Shown piece by piece: positions 1 through 10,294 of a stretch of DNA of 64,000 nucleotides. This DNA is from Betaproteobacteria bacterium. GTDB lineage: Bacteria; Pseudomonadota; Gammaproteobacteria; Burkholderiales; Casimicrobiaceae. The stretch is taken from NCBI GenBank assembly GCA_016717855.1, contig JADKEV010000004.1:1-64000 (forward strand), given 5' to 3'. Position 1 is the first letter of the stretch; each line of letters starts with the position of its first letter. The notes under the pieces were generated by a model, which searched no databases, was not told the DNA's origin, and saw only the letters and a program-made list of their open reading frames with translations. Position numbers and translations under genes: made by a program.

Positions 1-138
1 AACACAGCCCGTCATTGTAACGAAATTACTCTACTCTTGGCAATGACGAATCAGCGTTTTGTTGGAAGGACAGCCAAATCGGACGGGGCCGAAACCGAAT
101 CGCGATCGGTCGCCGGGCGGCTCGCTTAGAATGCCCGG
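1..138. other. Left-edge intergenic segment
   Basis: No coding region is supported here. The first 60 bases look more AT-rich than the genes that follow. They contain the inverted repeat CGTCATTG (10-17) and CAATGACG (41-48), separated by 23 nt, with no T-run beside it, so it is not a convincing terminator. The rest leads into the gene starting at 139. Confidence 0.5.
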
Positions 139-2898
139 ATGCCCCGCGCCCCGCGTTTTTCCCCGCGTTCCGAAGCCGCTCTGCAACCCGTTCTCGCCGC
201 GTTAGCCGCGGGCGCGACCGTGGTGACGGCCAACAACCGGGCCGCGGCGTGGCTCACCGCGCTGCACGACGCCGCGCAGTCCGCGGCAGGACATGCGGCG
301 TGGCCGACCCCGCGCGTCGTGCCGTGGCCAGCGTGGGTGCGCGGAATCTGGCGGGCGCTGTGGACGGACACGGGCGGCGCGCGGGCGCAGGTGCTGAGCG
401 CGCGCCAGGTGCAACGGCTCTGGACGTCCGTCATCGCGGCCAGCGCGCAGCACGCCGACCTGCACAACGCGAATGCGGGTGCGCTCGCGGCCGGTGCGTG
501 GGAAGTCGTGCACGGCTGGCAAGGGCAATGGGCGCAGTGGGGCGGTGCCGCTGCGCGCGAAGAGCACCGCGCGTTCGTCGGGTGGGCGGAGGCGTTCGTG
601 CGCGAATGCGCGGCCCATGACTGGATCGATGCGGCGCGCCTGCCGCTGCTGCTGGCCGACGCCGTGCAATCCGCCGGCGCCGGAGGCATGGCCGCGATCG
701 GGCTCTACGGGTTCGCCGAGCTGTCGCCGCAGCAACGCTTGCTGGCGGATGCGCTGCGCGCCGCGGGCGTCACGGTGACGGAATTCTCGGCGCCGGACCG
801 CGCCGCCGGCGCGCCGGCGCAGGGCGCCACGCGCCTGCCTTGCGCCGACCCCGCCGACGAATGGCGCCGCTGCGCGCACTGGTGCCGCGATTGGCTCGTG
901 CGCGACGCCGACGCCACGCTTGGCGTCGTGATCCCCGACCTCGCCGCGCAGCGGCCGCTGGTGGAGCGCATCTTCCGCGAGGTGCTGGCACCTGGCACGC
1001 TGCTGGCCGGGGATGCGCCGGACCTGCCATTCAACATTTCGCATGCGGATCCGCTGGCCTGGCAACCGCTGGTGAATGTCGCGCTGACCCTGCTCGGCTG
1101 GGCGCAGGCGCCCATCGGCCTGGTCGAACTGGCGGCGCTGGCGCGCTCGCCCCACATCGCCGGGCACGACCATGAGTGGCCCGCGCGCGCGGCGCTGGTA
1201 CGCGACCTGATGGAAGAGCCCCGGGACAGCTGGCTCGCCGCGGACCTCGCGCAGTTCACCCGCGGGCGGTGCCCGCTCTGGTCGGCGCAGCTGTCGGCGC
1301 TCGCCGCGCATGCCGCGGCGTGGCGCCGGCGCCGGCCGGCAAAGGAGTGGCGCCAGGCGTGGGAAGACGCGCTGGCCGCCGCGGGCTGGCTCGCCGCCGG
1401 GTCCCTCGACAGCGTCGAACATCAGGCGCGCGGCGCGTGGAACGACGCGCTGGACGGCTGGATGCGCGACGAGTCGATCTCCGGGCGGATGACGCCGGCG
1501 GACGCGTTCTCCAGCCTGGGGAGGCTGATCGCGGAAACGCCCTTTCAGCCCGAACGGGGGCAGGTTCCCGTGCAGATCCTGGGCACGCTCGAAGCCTCGG
1601 GGCTGTATTTCGACGGCCTGTGGGTGTGCGGGCTGACCGCCGAGCGCTGGCCCGCTGCGCCGCAGCCCAGTCCGCTGCTGCCGCTCGCCTGGCAACGCAT
1701 GGTGGGGGCCCCGCATGCCAGCGCCGAGCGTGAGTTGCGCTACCACCGCGAACTCACCGCGCAGTTCGCGGACGCAGCGCCGGTCGTCATCTTCAGCTGG
1801 CCGCAGGCGATCGACGGCATCCCCGCGGCGCCGAGTCCGTTGCTGGCGGAGTTCGCGACGGAAGCCGGGGCGCGGACGCCACCAGATGCGGCGCCTCCGG
1901 TCGCCCTGCAAATGGCGCTGGCGGGGGTGCCGACAATCTGGGAAGACGCCCACGGACTGCCTCTGGACCCGGGGTCGCCCGCCAAGGGACGCGTCGCGCT
2001 GGTCGAGGCGCAGGCGAACTGCCCGTTCCAGGCGTATGCGGCGTTTCGCCTGCAGGCCGAGCCGTGGCCGCAGCGCAGCGAGGGACTGACGCCGGCGGAG
2101 CGCGGTTCGCTGGTCCATTACATGCTGGCCGCGTTCTGGGAAGGCCTGCCCGACCAGGCTGCACTGCACGCGCTCGAGGGCGCGGCATGGCACGCGCGCT
2201 GCGCGGGCGCGGTCGATGCGGCGCTGGGGACACTGCCGCCGGGTCGCTGGCAACTGCTGGGCGACACGTTCCGCAACCTGGAGCGCGAGCGGCTGCTGGG
2301 CCTGCTGCGCGAGTGGCTGGCGATCGAAGTCGAGCGGCCGCCTTTCGCGGTGGCCGGAACCGAATCCAAGCGCTCGCTGAACATCGACGGGCTGGAGTTG
2401 CGGCTCAAGGTCGACCGCATCGATCGCGTCGGCGACGGTCAGTACGCCGTCATCGATTTCAAGACGGGGATATCGACGATCCTGGACCTGCAGCGCGACG
2501 GGCGGCTGGTCGCGCCGCAACTCCCGCTTTATGCCGAGGCGCTGGCGCCCGACCCGGTCGTCGCGGTCGCGTACGCGAGCGTCCGGCGCGGGGAGAGCAA
2601 GGTCGCCGGACTCGCCGCCACCGCCGGCATGTGGGACGCGCTCAAGGCGGCCGAACCCGACTGGCCGGCGACCCGTGCGCGCTGGCGGGCGCAGCTGCAT
2701 AGCCTGATCGAAGAGTACCGCCGCGGCGTGGCCACCGTGGATCCGTGGCGGTACCCGGGAACCTGCGCGCGCTGCGGCCGCCACGCGCTGTGCCGGATCA
2801 ATGAGCACGTGGCATTCCTCGAAAGCGACGGCGAGGGCGGCGGCGCCGGGGCCGAGAATGGGGGCAGCAGTACCAACGGCGTGCGGGGCGGACCGTGA
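139..2898 (+). CDS. AddB-like PD-(D/E)XK nuclease, probable DNA repair protein
   Basis: The 919-residue protein resembles the betaproteobacterial 'probable DNA repair protein' family related to AddB/RecB-type exonucleases. The nuclease core is C-terminal, with VDRIDR followed by VIDFKTG at about residues 771-777. C628 (in NCPFQAY) and C876, C879 and C885 (in CARCGRHALC) fit the four-cysteine Fe-S cluster of AddB nucleases. The N-terminal half looks like a degenerate helicase fold, and I see no P-loop of the GxGKT type. The next gene overlaps by 4 nt (GTGATC) and encodes the helicase-nuclease partner, so the two likely form one double-strand-end processing complex. An in-frame ATG at 139 is preceded by another ATG at 131 in a different frame. 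The fold is well supported; membership of a functional AddAB pair is inferred from context. Confidence 0.85.
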   Translation: MPRAPRFSPRSEAALQPVLAALAAGATVVTANNRAAAWLTALHDAAQSAAGHAAWPTPRVVPWPAWVRGIWRALWTDTGGARAQVLSARQVQRLWTSVIAASAQHADLHNANAGALAAGAWEVVHGWQGQWAQWGGAAAREEHRAFVGWAEAFVRECAAHDWIDAARLPLLLADAVQSAGAGGMAAIGLYGFAELSPQQRLLADALRAAGVTVTEFSAPDRAAGAPAQGATRLPCADPADEWRRCAHWCRDWLVRDADATLGVVIPDLAAQRPLVERIFREVLAPGTLLAGDAPDLPFNISHADPLAWQPLVNVALTLLGWAQAPIGLVELAALARSPHIAGHDHEWPARAALVRDLMEEPRDSWLAADLAQFTRGRCPLWSAQLSALAAHAAAWRRRRPAKEWRQAWEDALAAAGWLAAGSLDSVEHQARGAWNDALDGWMRDESISGRMTPADAFSSLGRLIAETPFQPERGQVPVQILGTLEASGLYFDGLWVCGLTAERWPAAPQPSPLLPLAWQRMVGAPHASAERELRYHRELTAQFADAAPVVIFSWPQAIDGIPAAPSPLLAEFATEAGARTPPDAAPPVALQMALAGVPTIWEDAHGLPLDPGSPAKGRVALVEAQANCPFQAYAAFRLQAEPWPQRSEGLTPAERGSLVHYMLAAFWEGLPDQAALHALEGAAWHARCAGAVDAALGTLPPGRWQLLGDTFRNLERERLLGLLREWLAIEVERPPFAVAGTESKRSLNIDGLELRLKVDRIDRVGDGQYAVIDFKTGISTILDLQRDGRLVAPQLPLYAEALAPDPVVAVAYASVRRGESKVAGLAATAGMWDALKAAEPDWPATRARWRAQLHSLIEEYRRGVATVDPWRYPGTCARCGRHALCRINEHVAFLESDGEGGGAGAENGGSSTNGVRGGP

Positions 2899-5800
2899 TC
2901 ACCCCGCCTGCCACTGCAGCCATGCGCGCAGCCGACCGCGCCGCGCGCGCCGCGGCGCTGGATCCCGCCCACTCCTGCATCGTCCAGGCGCCGGCGGGTT
3001 CGGGCAAGACCGAGCTCCTGATTCAGCGTTACCTGCGCCTGCTGGCCACCGTCGCGGAGCCGGAGGACGTCGTCGCGATGACCTTCACGCGCAAGGCGGC
3101 AGGAGAGATGAAGGAGCGGGTGCTCAAGGCGCTGGCCGGCGCGGATTCGCCGCCGCCGACGGCCGAACATGAGCGCCTGACGTGGACGCTGGCGCGGGAG
3201 CTCGCCGCTCACGCGGCGCGCTGCAACTGGGAACTGGGTGCGCACCCGTCGCGGTTGGCGATCCAGACCATCGACGCGTGGTGCGCGAAGCTCACGCGCG
3301 CGGCGCCGCTCTCCGCGGGCCTCGGCCTGATCGCCGGCGTCGCCGAGGATGCGGGCGCGCTGTACGCCGAAGCGGCGCGGCGCACCGTGCTCGCGCAGCC
3401 GATGCCGCCGCCCGTCGCGCGCCTGCTCGCGCATCTCGACAACCGGATCGACCGCCTGATCGGCCTGATCGCCAACATGCTGGCGCATCGCGATCAATGG
3501 CTGCCGTGGCTGGTCCGCGCCGCGCGGCAACCCGACCTGCGCGCGGCGCTGGAGCGCGACTGGCGCGTAGCGATCGAACACGAACTGGCGGCGGCCGACA
3601 CCGCATACCCCCCGCAACTGCGCAGTCCGCTGCTCGCCCTGATGGCGTATGCGGCGGACAACCTGGCCGCCGCTGCGAAAGCGGACCCGGCGCCGCCCGT
3701 CCCCGGCCTGCCGGCGGACTGGCCGGGCGCGACCGCCGCCGACGCCGCGCAATGGAGCGCCATCGCCAGCTTGCTGTTGACCAAGGGCGGGACATTGCGC
3801 CGGCAGGTGACGGCGGCGCAGGGCTTTCCCGCGCCGTCGGGCGCCAAGGGCGAGGAAAAGGCCCGCCGCGAGCACTACAAGGGGGCGATGGGCGACCTGC
3901 TGGCGGCATTGGAGGACCAGCCGGGTTTCCTGGTGCCGTGGACGCGCCTGCAAGGCCTGCCAAGCGCGTCGTACACGGAGGTCCAGTGGGAGGCGATCGC
4001 GGCACTGCTCGCGGCGTTGCCGCTGGCCGCGGCGCACCTGCGGCTGGTGTTCGCGGCGAACGACCGGACCGACTTCGTCGCCGTTGCGCTGGCCGCGTTG
4101 CAGGTGCTGGGTGACGAAACGGCGCCCAGCGACTTGTTGCTGGCCTACGATCAGCGGATCGCGCACGTGCTGATCGACGAGTTCCAGGACACATCGCTCT
4201 CCCAGTTCGGGCTGATCTCCCGGCTGACCGCCGGCTGGTCGGAAGGCGACGGGCGGACGCTGTTCGCCGTCGGCGATCCGATGCAGTCGGTCTACCGCTT
4301 TCGCGGTGCGGAAGTTGGCTTGTTCCTCGACGCGCAGACGCACGGACTGAACGGGATGCCGTTGCAGCCGCTGCGCTTGCGGGTCAACTTCCGGTCACGG
4401 GCGCCGCTGGTGGATTGGGTCAATCGCGTGTTCGCGCAGGTGCTGCCCGCGGCGGACAAGCCGGAGGAGGGGGCGGCCAGTTTTGTCAGCGCCGTGGCCG
4501 CCGACGCAGGCGAGCCGGGTCCCGGCGCGGCGGGCGCGGTCGGCCTGCACGCGGAGGCCGATGCGGCAGCGCAGGCGGCGACCGTTGTCCGGTTGGTACA
4601 GGAGGCGCGCCTGGCCCGCCCGGAAGGATCGATCGCCATCCTGGTGCGCGCGCGCAGCCACTTGCGCGACATCGTCCCCGCGCTGCGCGGCGCCGGGCTG
4701 GCTTGGCAGGCGATCGACATCGATCCGCTGGCGGCCAAGCAGACTATCGTCGACTGCCTCGCGCTCACGCATGCGCTGCTGGAACCGGCGGACCGGCTGG
4801 CCTGGCTGGCCGTGCTGCGTGCGCCGTGGTGCGGTTTGTCGCTGGCCGACCTGACCCGTCTGGTCGACGGGCTCGGCGCAGCACCGGTGCTGACCCGGAT
4901 GGGTCCGGGCGCGGATTGGCGGCGCCTGAGCCCGGACGGCCAGGCACGTCTGGCGCGCTGCGCGCCGCTGCTCGCCGCCGCGGGCACGGGCGGCGCGCGG
5001 CCCCCTGGCGCAAGCCGCGGAACAGGCCTGGCTGCGCCTGGGCGGTCCGGCGACGCTGGCCGATCCGGCCGACGTGGCGGACGTCGAGCGCTATTGGCGC
5101 CTGCTGGGGGCGCATTCCGTGCAACCCGCATTCGACTGGGCGGAACTCGAGTCCGCGGTCGATCGCTTGTTCGGCGAGGCGGCGCCGGGCGCCGGCGCGG
5201 GGCCGCCGCTGCAGATCATGACCATGCACCGGGCCAAGGGCCTGGAGTTCGACACGGTGCTCGTCCCCGGGCTGACGCAAGGCTCGGGCCGGAGCGATCC
5301 GCCGCTGCTGCGCTGGCGCGCCGGACAGGCGGCAAGCGGGCAGCGCACGCTGCTGCTGGCTCCCATCCAGGAGCAAGGCCAGGGCGGCGACACGCAGTAC
5401 GACTACCTGCAGCGGCGCAGCCAGGCCGGAGAGCGCCATGAACTGGCCCGGCTGCTGTATGTCGCGGCAACGCGGGCGAAGCAAACCTTGCACTGGCTTG
5501 CCGTCATGCCGCCAGCCGGCGACGACTACAAGCCGCCCGCGGCGTCCGCGCTGGCGCTGCTGTGGCCGGCCCTCGCCGCGGAGTGGCCGCGGCCGGCGGC
5601 AGCGCCGCCCGCGCCGGGGGCGGAAGATCACTCGCAACCGCCGCAATCGTTGCGCCGCCTCGCGCCCGATTGGCAGCCCCCGCTGTTCTCCGACCTGCGG
5701 CCGGCGGCGCCGGCCGCGCCGGCCAGCGCGGCGGCGCCGGCCGTTGCGTACGACTGGGCGCAGGACACGGCCCGCGCCGTCGGCATCGTTGCCCACGAGT

Positions 5801-6339
5801 GGTTGCGCCGCATCGGCGACGAGGGCCTGACGGCCTGGGACCGGGCGCGGTTGGATCGCGCGCAAGGCCTGTTGCGCATCGCGCTGGCCGAGGAAGGCGT
5901 GCCGCCCGCGGAGATCGATGGCGCGCTGCAACGGGTCGTGCTGGCGCTGGCCACGCTCGTGGACTCAGCGCGCGGCCGCTGGATTTTCGCACCGGAGCAC
6001 GCCCACGCCCATTCGGAATTCGCGCTGACGGCCAGCGACGACGGGCAGTTGGCGCGCATCGTCGTGGACCGGAGTTTCGTCGATGCCGGCGGCGTGCGCT
6101 GGATCGTGGACTTCAAGACCAGTCAACACGGCGGCACCGATCTGGAAGCCTTTCTGGACAACGAAGTCGGGCGTCACCGTGCGCAACTGGAGCGCTATGC
6201 GCGACTCTGGAGCGCGTTCGAACGGCGGCCGCTCCGCCTCGGACTCTACTGGCCGCTGCATGACGCGTGGCGGGAATGGGCCCACGAGGATGCGCCTGCC
6301 CCGGTTAACAATGCCGCTGCGCCGGGCCGGATCGGTTAA
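2895..6339 (+). CDS. AddA-like UvrD/Rep helicase-nuclease, frameshifted
   Basis: This is the ATP-dependent helicase/exonuclease partner of the preceding gene. Residues 32-39 (APAGSGKT) are the Walker A motif. TFTRKAAGEM is motif Ia, LIDEFQDTS near residue 425 is Walker B, and GDPMQSVYRFRGA is motif III. After the frameshift come MTMHRAKGLEF (motif V), RLLYVAATRAK (motif VI) and a C-terminal PD-(D/E)XK nuclease with WIVDFKTS and QLERYARL. The reading frame breaks at the run of five C at 5001-5005. Removing one C joins ...GAR to PLAQAAEQAW and gives a continuous protein of about 1147 residues, normal for AddA-type enzymes. As written, frame 1 runs on to a stop at 5441 and the remainder reads in the frame that ends at 6339. 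This is either a sequencing indel or a real lesion removing motifs V-VI and the nuclease. Confidence 0.85.
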
Positions 6340-6401
6340 AATTCGACGTTTTGCGGCAAGCGGATATCGACAGTGGCAATGTTCAGGGCAAGGGTCGGGC
6401 T

Positions 6402-7352
6402 ATGCGGGTGACGCGGGGCGCTTCGGGAATGGCGGCGCTGCGGGCCGATGGCGTACCGGCGGCGCTCACCATCGGCAATTTCGACGGCGTGCATCGCGCG
6501 CATCGCGCGATGCTCGATCGCACGGTCGAGGCCGCGGCCGACCTCGCCCTGCGTCCCACGGTGCTGACCTTTCATCCGTCGCCCAAGGAGTACTTTGCCC
6601 GCCGCGCCGGCGCCGCGATCGTCCCGCGCCTGTCGACGCTGACAGACAAGCTCCAGTTGTTCCGCGAGGCCGGCATCGAACATGTCGTGATCGCGGAATT
6701 CAGCGCGCGCCTGGCCGGCCTGAGCGCGGAGGAATTCGTCGGAGCTATCCTGGACCAGCGCCTGCGCACGCGCTGGCTGCTGGTCGGCGACGACTTCCGG
6801 TTCGGGCACAAGCGCGCGGGCACCATCGACCTGCTGCGCACGGCGCCCGCGTTCACCGTCGAGCGCATGCACACGGTGTTGCATGAGGGTGAGCGCGTCT
6901 CGAGTTCGGCGGTGCGCGCGGCGCTGCAGGCGGGCGCCCTGGATGTCGCGGCAAAACTGCTCGGGCGGCCGTATTCGATCACCGGCCGCGTCGCCCACGG
7001 CGAAAAACTCGGGCGCACGCTGGGGTTTCCGACGGCGAACCTGCCGTTGCGCTTCACGCCGCCGCTTGCCGGAATCTGCGCGGTCAAGGTCGCCGGGTTG
7101 GGCGACCGGCCGCGTTATGGCGTCGCGTCGCTGGGCGTGCGGCCCACCGTCAATGCCAGCGCCCGGCCGTTGCTCGAGGTGTTCCTGTTCGATTTCGACC
7201 AGCCGATCTACGGCCGGCGCATCTGCGTTTCCTTCCTGCACAAGCTGCGCGACGAGGCGAAATATCCGGACCTGCCCTCGCTGCAGGCGCAGATCCGGCG
7301 CGACGCCGACGCGGCCCGCGCCTACGTGGAACAACTGGAGTCGCGGCCGTGA
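6402..7352 (+). CDS. ribF: Bifunctional riboflavin kinase/FAD synthetase
   Basis: The 316-residue enzyme makes FMN from riboflavin and then FAD from FMN and ATP. The N-terminal nucleotidyltransferase carries TIGNFDGVHRAH around residues 22-33. The C-terminal riboflavin kinase domain starts near residue 188 with GRPYSITGRVAHGEKLGR, followed by TLGFPTANLP. Length matches the family. I chose ATG 6402 because the product then begins MRVTRG, close to the usual MxVxRG family start; a TTG at 6351 in frame would add 17 residues. ribF-ileS-lspA-ispH is a standard proteobacterial order. Confidence 0.95.
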   Translation: MRVTRGASGMAALRADGVPAALTIGNFDGVHRAHRAMLDRTVEAAADLALRPTVLTFHPSPKEYFARRAGAAIVPRLSTLTDKLQLFREAGIEHVVIAEFSARLAGLSAEEFVGAILDQRLRTRWLLVGDDFRFGHKRAGTIDLLRTAPAFTVERMHTVLHEGERVSSSAVRAALQAGALDVAAKLLGRPYSITGRVAHGEKLGRTLGFPTANLPLRFTPPLAGICAVKVAGLGDRPRYGVASLGVRPTVNASARPLLEVFLFDFDQPIYGRRICVSFLHKLRDEAKYPDLPSLQAQIRRDADAARAYVEQLESRP

Positions 7353-7516
7353 TGGTCCGCGCGCGCGGACCGCTCCGCCAGCGCCGCCCGGGGCGAATTA
7401 GCAGCCCGGCGGGGCTGATAATCGCGTAACCTCATCCGAAGCCGCGGCACTGCTGTCTTGCGCCTTGCGCGTCGCGCGCGGCACCTTGCGACTGCACCAA
7501 TCTCGATTCGAAAAAC
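7353..7516 (+). promoter_or_regulatory. ribF-ileS intergenic region with palindrome and -10-like box
   Basis: Directly after the ribF stop there is a perfect 18-bp palindrome at 7354-7371 (GGTCCGCGC then GCGCGGACC). It can form a short hairpin but has no following T-run. GATAAT at 7417-7422 resembles a sigma-70 -10 element about 95 nt before ileS, but I see no good -35. A separate ileS promoter is possible and not demonstrated. Confidence 0.3.
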
Positions 7517-10294
7517 ATGGACTACAAGAAAACTTTGAACCTGCCGGACACGCCGTTCCCGATGCGCGGCGACCTGGCCAAGCGCGAAGCCGTGTGGATC
7601 CGGCAATGGCAGGAGACGAAGCTGTACGAACGGCTCCGCGCCAGGACGAAGGGGCGGCCCTTGTTCATCCTGCACGACGGGCCGCCCTATGCCAACGGCG
7701 ACATCCACATGGGTCACGCAGTCAACAAGATCCTCAAGGACATGGTGGTCAAGAGCAAGACCATGGCCGGGTTCGACGCCCCCTACACGCCGGGCTGGGA
7801 CTGCCACGGCCTGCCGATCGAGCACCAGATCGAGATTCGCCACGGCAAGCGGCTGGAGCCGAATCGCGCGCGCCAGCTGTGCCGCGACTTCGCCACCGAG
7901 CAGATCGGGCGCCAGCGGGATGACTTCATCCGGCTGGGCGTGCTGGGCGACTGGGACAACCCGTATCGGACGATGGACTTCCAGACCGAGGCCGACGAAC
8001 TCCGCGCTATCGGCGAAGTGTGGAAGCGCGGCCTGTTGTTCCGGGGCCTGAAGCCGGTCAACTGGTGCTTCGATTGCGGCTCCGCGCTCGCCGAAGCGGA
8101 AGTCGAGTACGAAGACCGGACCTCGGCCACGATCGACGTGGCGTTTCCGCTGCTGGACCGGGAAAAGCTCGCCGCGGCGTTCGGCGGCGTGAACCTGGGC
8201 GACAAGCCGGTCCACGCGGTGATCTGGACCACGACGCCATGGACGATCCCGTCCAACCAGGCGCTCAACATCCATCCGGACTTCACCTATGCACTGGTCG
8301 ACACCGGCGCCAGCGTGCTGCTGCTCGCGCAGGATCTGGCCGCGGCCTGCCTCACGCGCTACGGGCTCAGCGGCACGACGCTGGCGACGGCGCCGGGCCG
8401 GGCGCTGGACCTGATCCGATTCCGGCACCCGTTCTACGACCGCGCCGCGCCGCTCTACCTGGGCGACTACGTCACGCTCGAGGCCGGCACCGGCGTGGTC
8501 CATTCGTCGCCCGCCTACGGCGTCGACGACTTCCTGTCGTGCAAGCGCTACGGGATGACCAACGAGGAAATTCTCAACCCGGTCGGCGACGACGGCAGGT
8601 TCGCCGCGGCCTTGCCGCTGTTCGGCGGCATGAGCATCTGGGACGCGAATCCGAAGATCATCGACACGCTGAAGGAGCATGGGCACCTGCTGCACACGGG
8701 CAAGCTGCTCCACAGCTATCCGCATTGCTGGCGCCACCACACCCCGATCATCTACCGCGCGACCACGCAGTGGTTCGTCGGCATGGACCTGCCCGGCGCC
8801 GATGGGCGCACGCTGCGCGAAATCGCGCGCCAGGCGGTGGCCGACACGACGTTCTATCCGGCGTGGGGGCGCGCCCGGCTGGCCGGCATGGTCGACAGCC
8901 GCCCGGACTGGACGCTGTCGCGGCAGCGCAACTGGGGCGTGCCGCTCCCGTTCTTCCTCCATCGCGAATCGGGCGAGTTGCACCCGGACACCCCGGCGCT
9001 GCTGGAGACGGTCGCGCAGCGCGTCGAGCAGGACGGCATCGAAGGCTGGTTCGCGCTGACGGCCGAAGACCTGGGCGTCGACCCGGCCGTGTACCGCAAG
9101 CTGACCGACACGGTCGACGTCTGGTTCGACTCGGGCACGACGCACCGGACGGTGCTGCGGCGGCTGGCCGGGCAGCGCTATCCCGCGGACATGTACCTCG
9201 AAGGCTCGGACCAGCATCGCGGCTGGTTCCAGTCCTCGCTGCTCACCGGCTGCGCGATCGACGGCCGCGCGCCGTTCGAGTCCCTCCTCACGCATGGCTT
9301 CGCGGTCGACGGCGAAGGCCGCAAGATGAGCAAGTCCAGGGGCAATGTCACGGCGCCGCAGAAGGTCGCCGACTCGCTGGGCGCGGAGATCATCCGGCTG
9401 TGGGTCGGGAGCACCGATTACTCCGGCGAGCTGACGATCTCCGACGAGATCCTCAAGCGCGTCGTCGAGGGCTATCGCCGCATCCGCAACACCTTGCGCT
9501 TCCTGCTGGCCAACACCGCCGATTTCGACGCGACCAGCCACGCCCTGCCCCCCGCGGAATGGCTGGAGATCGACCGCTACGCGCTGGCCATGACGCGCGA
9601 AATGGCCGACGCCTGCGCCGCCGACTATGCGCGTTTCGAATTTCACCTGGTCACGCAACGCCTGCAGACCTTCTGCTCCGAGGACCTGGGCGGCTTCTAC
9701 CTCGACATCCTGAAGGACCGGTTGTACACGGCTGGCAAGGACAGCGGCGCGCGCCGCTCCGCGCAGTCCGCGCTGCACTTGATCGCGCACACGCTGCTGC
9801 GGCTGATGGCGCCGGTGCTGTCGTTCACCGCCGAGGAAGCGTGGGCGGTGCTGCATCCGGGCGCGGAGGAGAGCGTGTTCTTTCACACGTGGAACGGCGT
9901 GCTGCCGCCGCAGCCGGGCGAACCGGAGCTGCTCGCCCGCTGGGGCCGCATCCGCGCGCTGCGCGGCGCGGTGCAGAAGGAACTCGAGGCGTTGCGGCAG
10001 GCCGGAAAGATCGGCTCGTCGCTGCAAGCCGAGGTGGCGCTGATCGCCGCGCCCGAGGATGCCACACTGCTCGCGTCGCTCGGCGACGACCTGAAGTTCG
10101 TCTTCATCACGTCCGCGGCAACGGTAGCGCCCGGTGCGGCGCCGCAGATCGCCGCGTCGCCCAGCGCGCACGCCAAATGCGATCGCTGCTGGCACTACCG
10201 ATCCGACGTCGGTGCTGCGTCCGAGCACCCGCAACTTTGCGGCCGCTGCGTGAGCAACCTGTTCGGAACCGGCGAAGTCCGGCGCCATGCCTGA
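7517..10294 (+). CDS. ileS: Isoleucine--tRNA ligase
   Basis: This class I aminoacyl-tRNA synthetase charges tRNA-Ile in the cytoplasm. At 925 residues it matches the bacterial zinc-containing type. The HIGH signature is HMGH in PYANGDIHMGHAVNK near residue 65. KMSKS lies in GRKMSKSRGN near residue 605. The editing domain region contains TTPWTIPSNQALN. The C-terminal zinc motif reads CDRCWHYR and then CGRCVSNLFG. The ATG at 7517 begins the typical MDYKKTLNLP. The 3' end overlaps lspA by 8 nt, so the two are probably co-translated. Confidence 0.97.
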   Translation: MDYKKTLNLPDTPFPMRGDLAKREAVWIRQWQETKLYERLRARTKGRPLFILHDGPPYANGDIHMGHAVNKILKDMVVKSKTMAGFDAPYTPGWDCHGLPIEHQIEIRHGKRLEPNRARQLCRDFATEQIGRQRDDFIRLGVLGDWDNPYRTMDFQTEADELRAIGEVWKRGLLFRGLKPVNWCFDCGSALAEAEVEYEDRTSATIDVAFPLLDREKLAAAFGGVNLGDKPVHAVIWTTTPWTIPSNQALNIHPDFTYALVDTGASVLLLAQDLAAACLTRYGLSGTTLATAPGRALDLIRFRHPFYDRAAPLYLGDYVTLEAGTGVVHSSPAYGVDDFLSCKRYGMTNEEILNPVGDDGRFAAALPLFGGMSIWDANPKIIDTLKEHGHLLHTGKLLHSYPHCWRHHTPIIYRATTQWFVGMDLPGADGRTLREIARQAVADTTFYPAWGRARLAGMVDSRPDWTLSRQRNWGVPLPFFLHRESGELHPDTPALLETVAQRVEQDGIEGWFALTAEDLGVDPAVYRKLTDTVDVWFDSGTTHRTVLRRLAGQRYPADMYLEGSDQHRGWFQSSLLTGCAIDGRAPFESLLTHGFAVDGEGRKMSKSRGNVTAPQKVADSLGAEIIRLWVGSTDYSGELTISDEILKRVVEGYRRIRNTLRFLLANTADFDATSHALPPAEWLEIDRYALAMTREMADACAADYARFEFHLVTQRLQTFCSEDLGGFYLDILKDRLYTAGKDSGARRSAQSALHLIAHTLLRLMAPVLSFTAEEAWAVLHPGAEESVFFHTWNGVLPPQPGEPELLARWGRIRALRGAVQKELEALRQAGKIGSSLQAEVALIAAPEDATLLASLGDDLKFVFITSAATVAPGAAPQIAASPSAHAKCDRCWHYRSDVGAASEHPQLCGRCVSNLFGTGEVRRHA

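Noticed and set aside
10..48. Inverted repeat CGTCATTG/CAATGACG at the left edge, with the same 23-nt spacing as the repeat at 27979-28025
   Set aside because: The arms share no sequence with the other repeat, so the equal spacing is probably chance.
202..2808. An 868-residue minus-strand frame opposite the AddB-like gene
   Set aside because: It is arginine-rich antisense reading of a conserved nuclease gene with no ribosome binding site or motifs.
6305..6342. TTAACA and TAAAAT upstream of ribF as a promoter
   Set aside because: The spacing is about 26 nt, too long for a sigma-70 pair, and TAAAAT overlaps the stop of the upstream gene.
7354..7371. Perfect 18-bp GC palindrome after ribF as a possible terminator or operator
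   Set aside because: There is no T-run after it, and short CG-alternating palindromes arise easily in this base composition.
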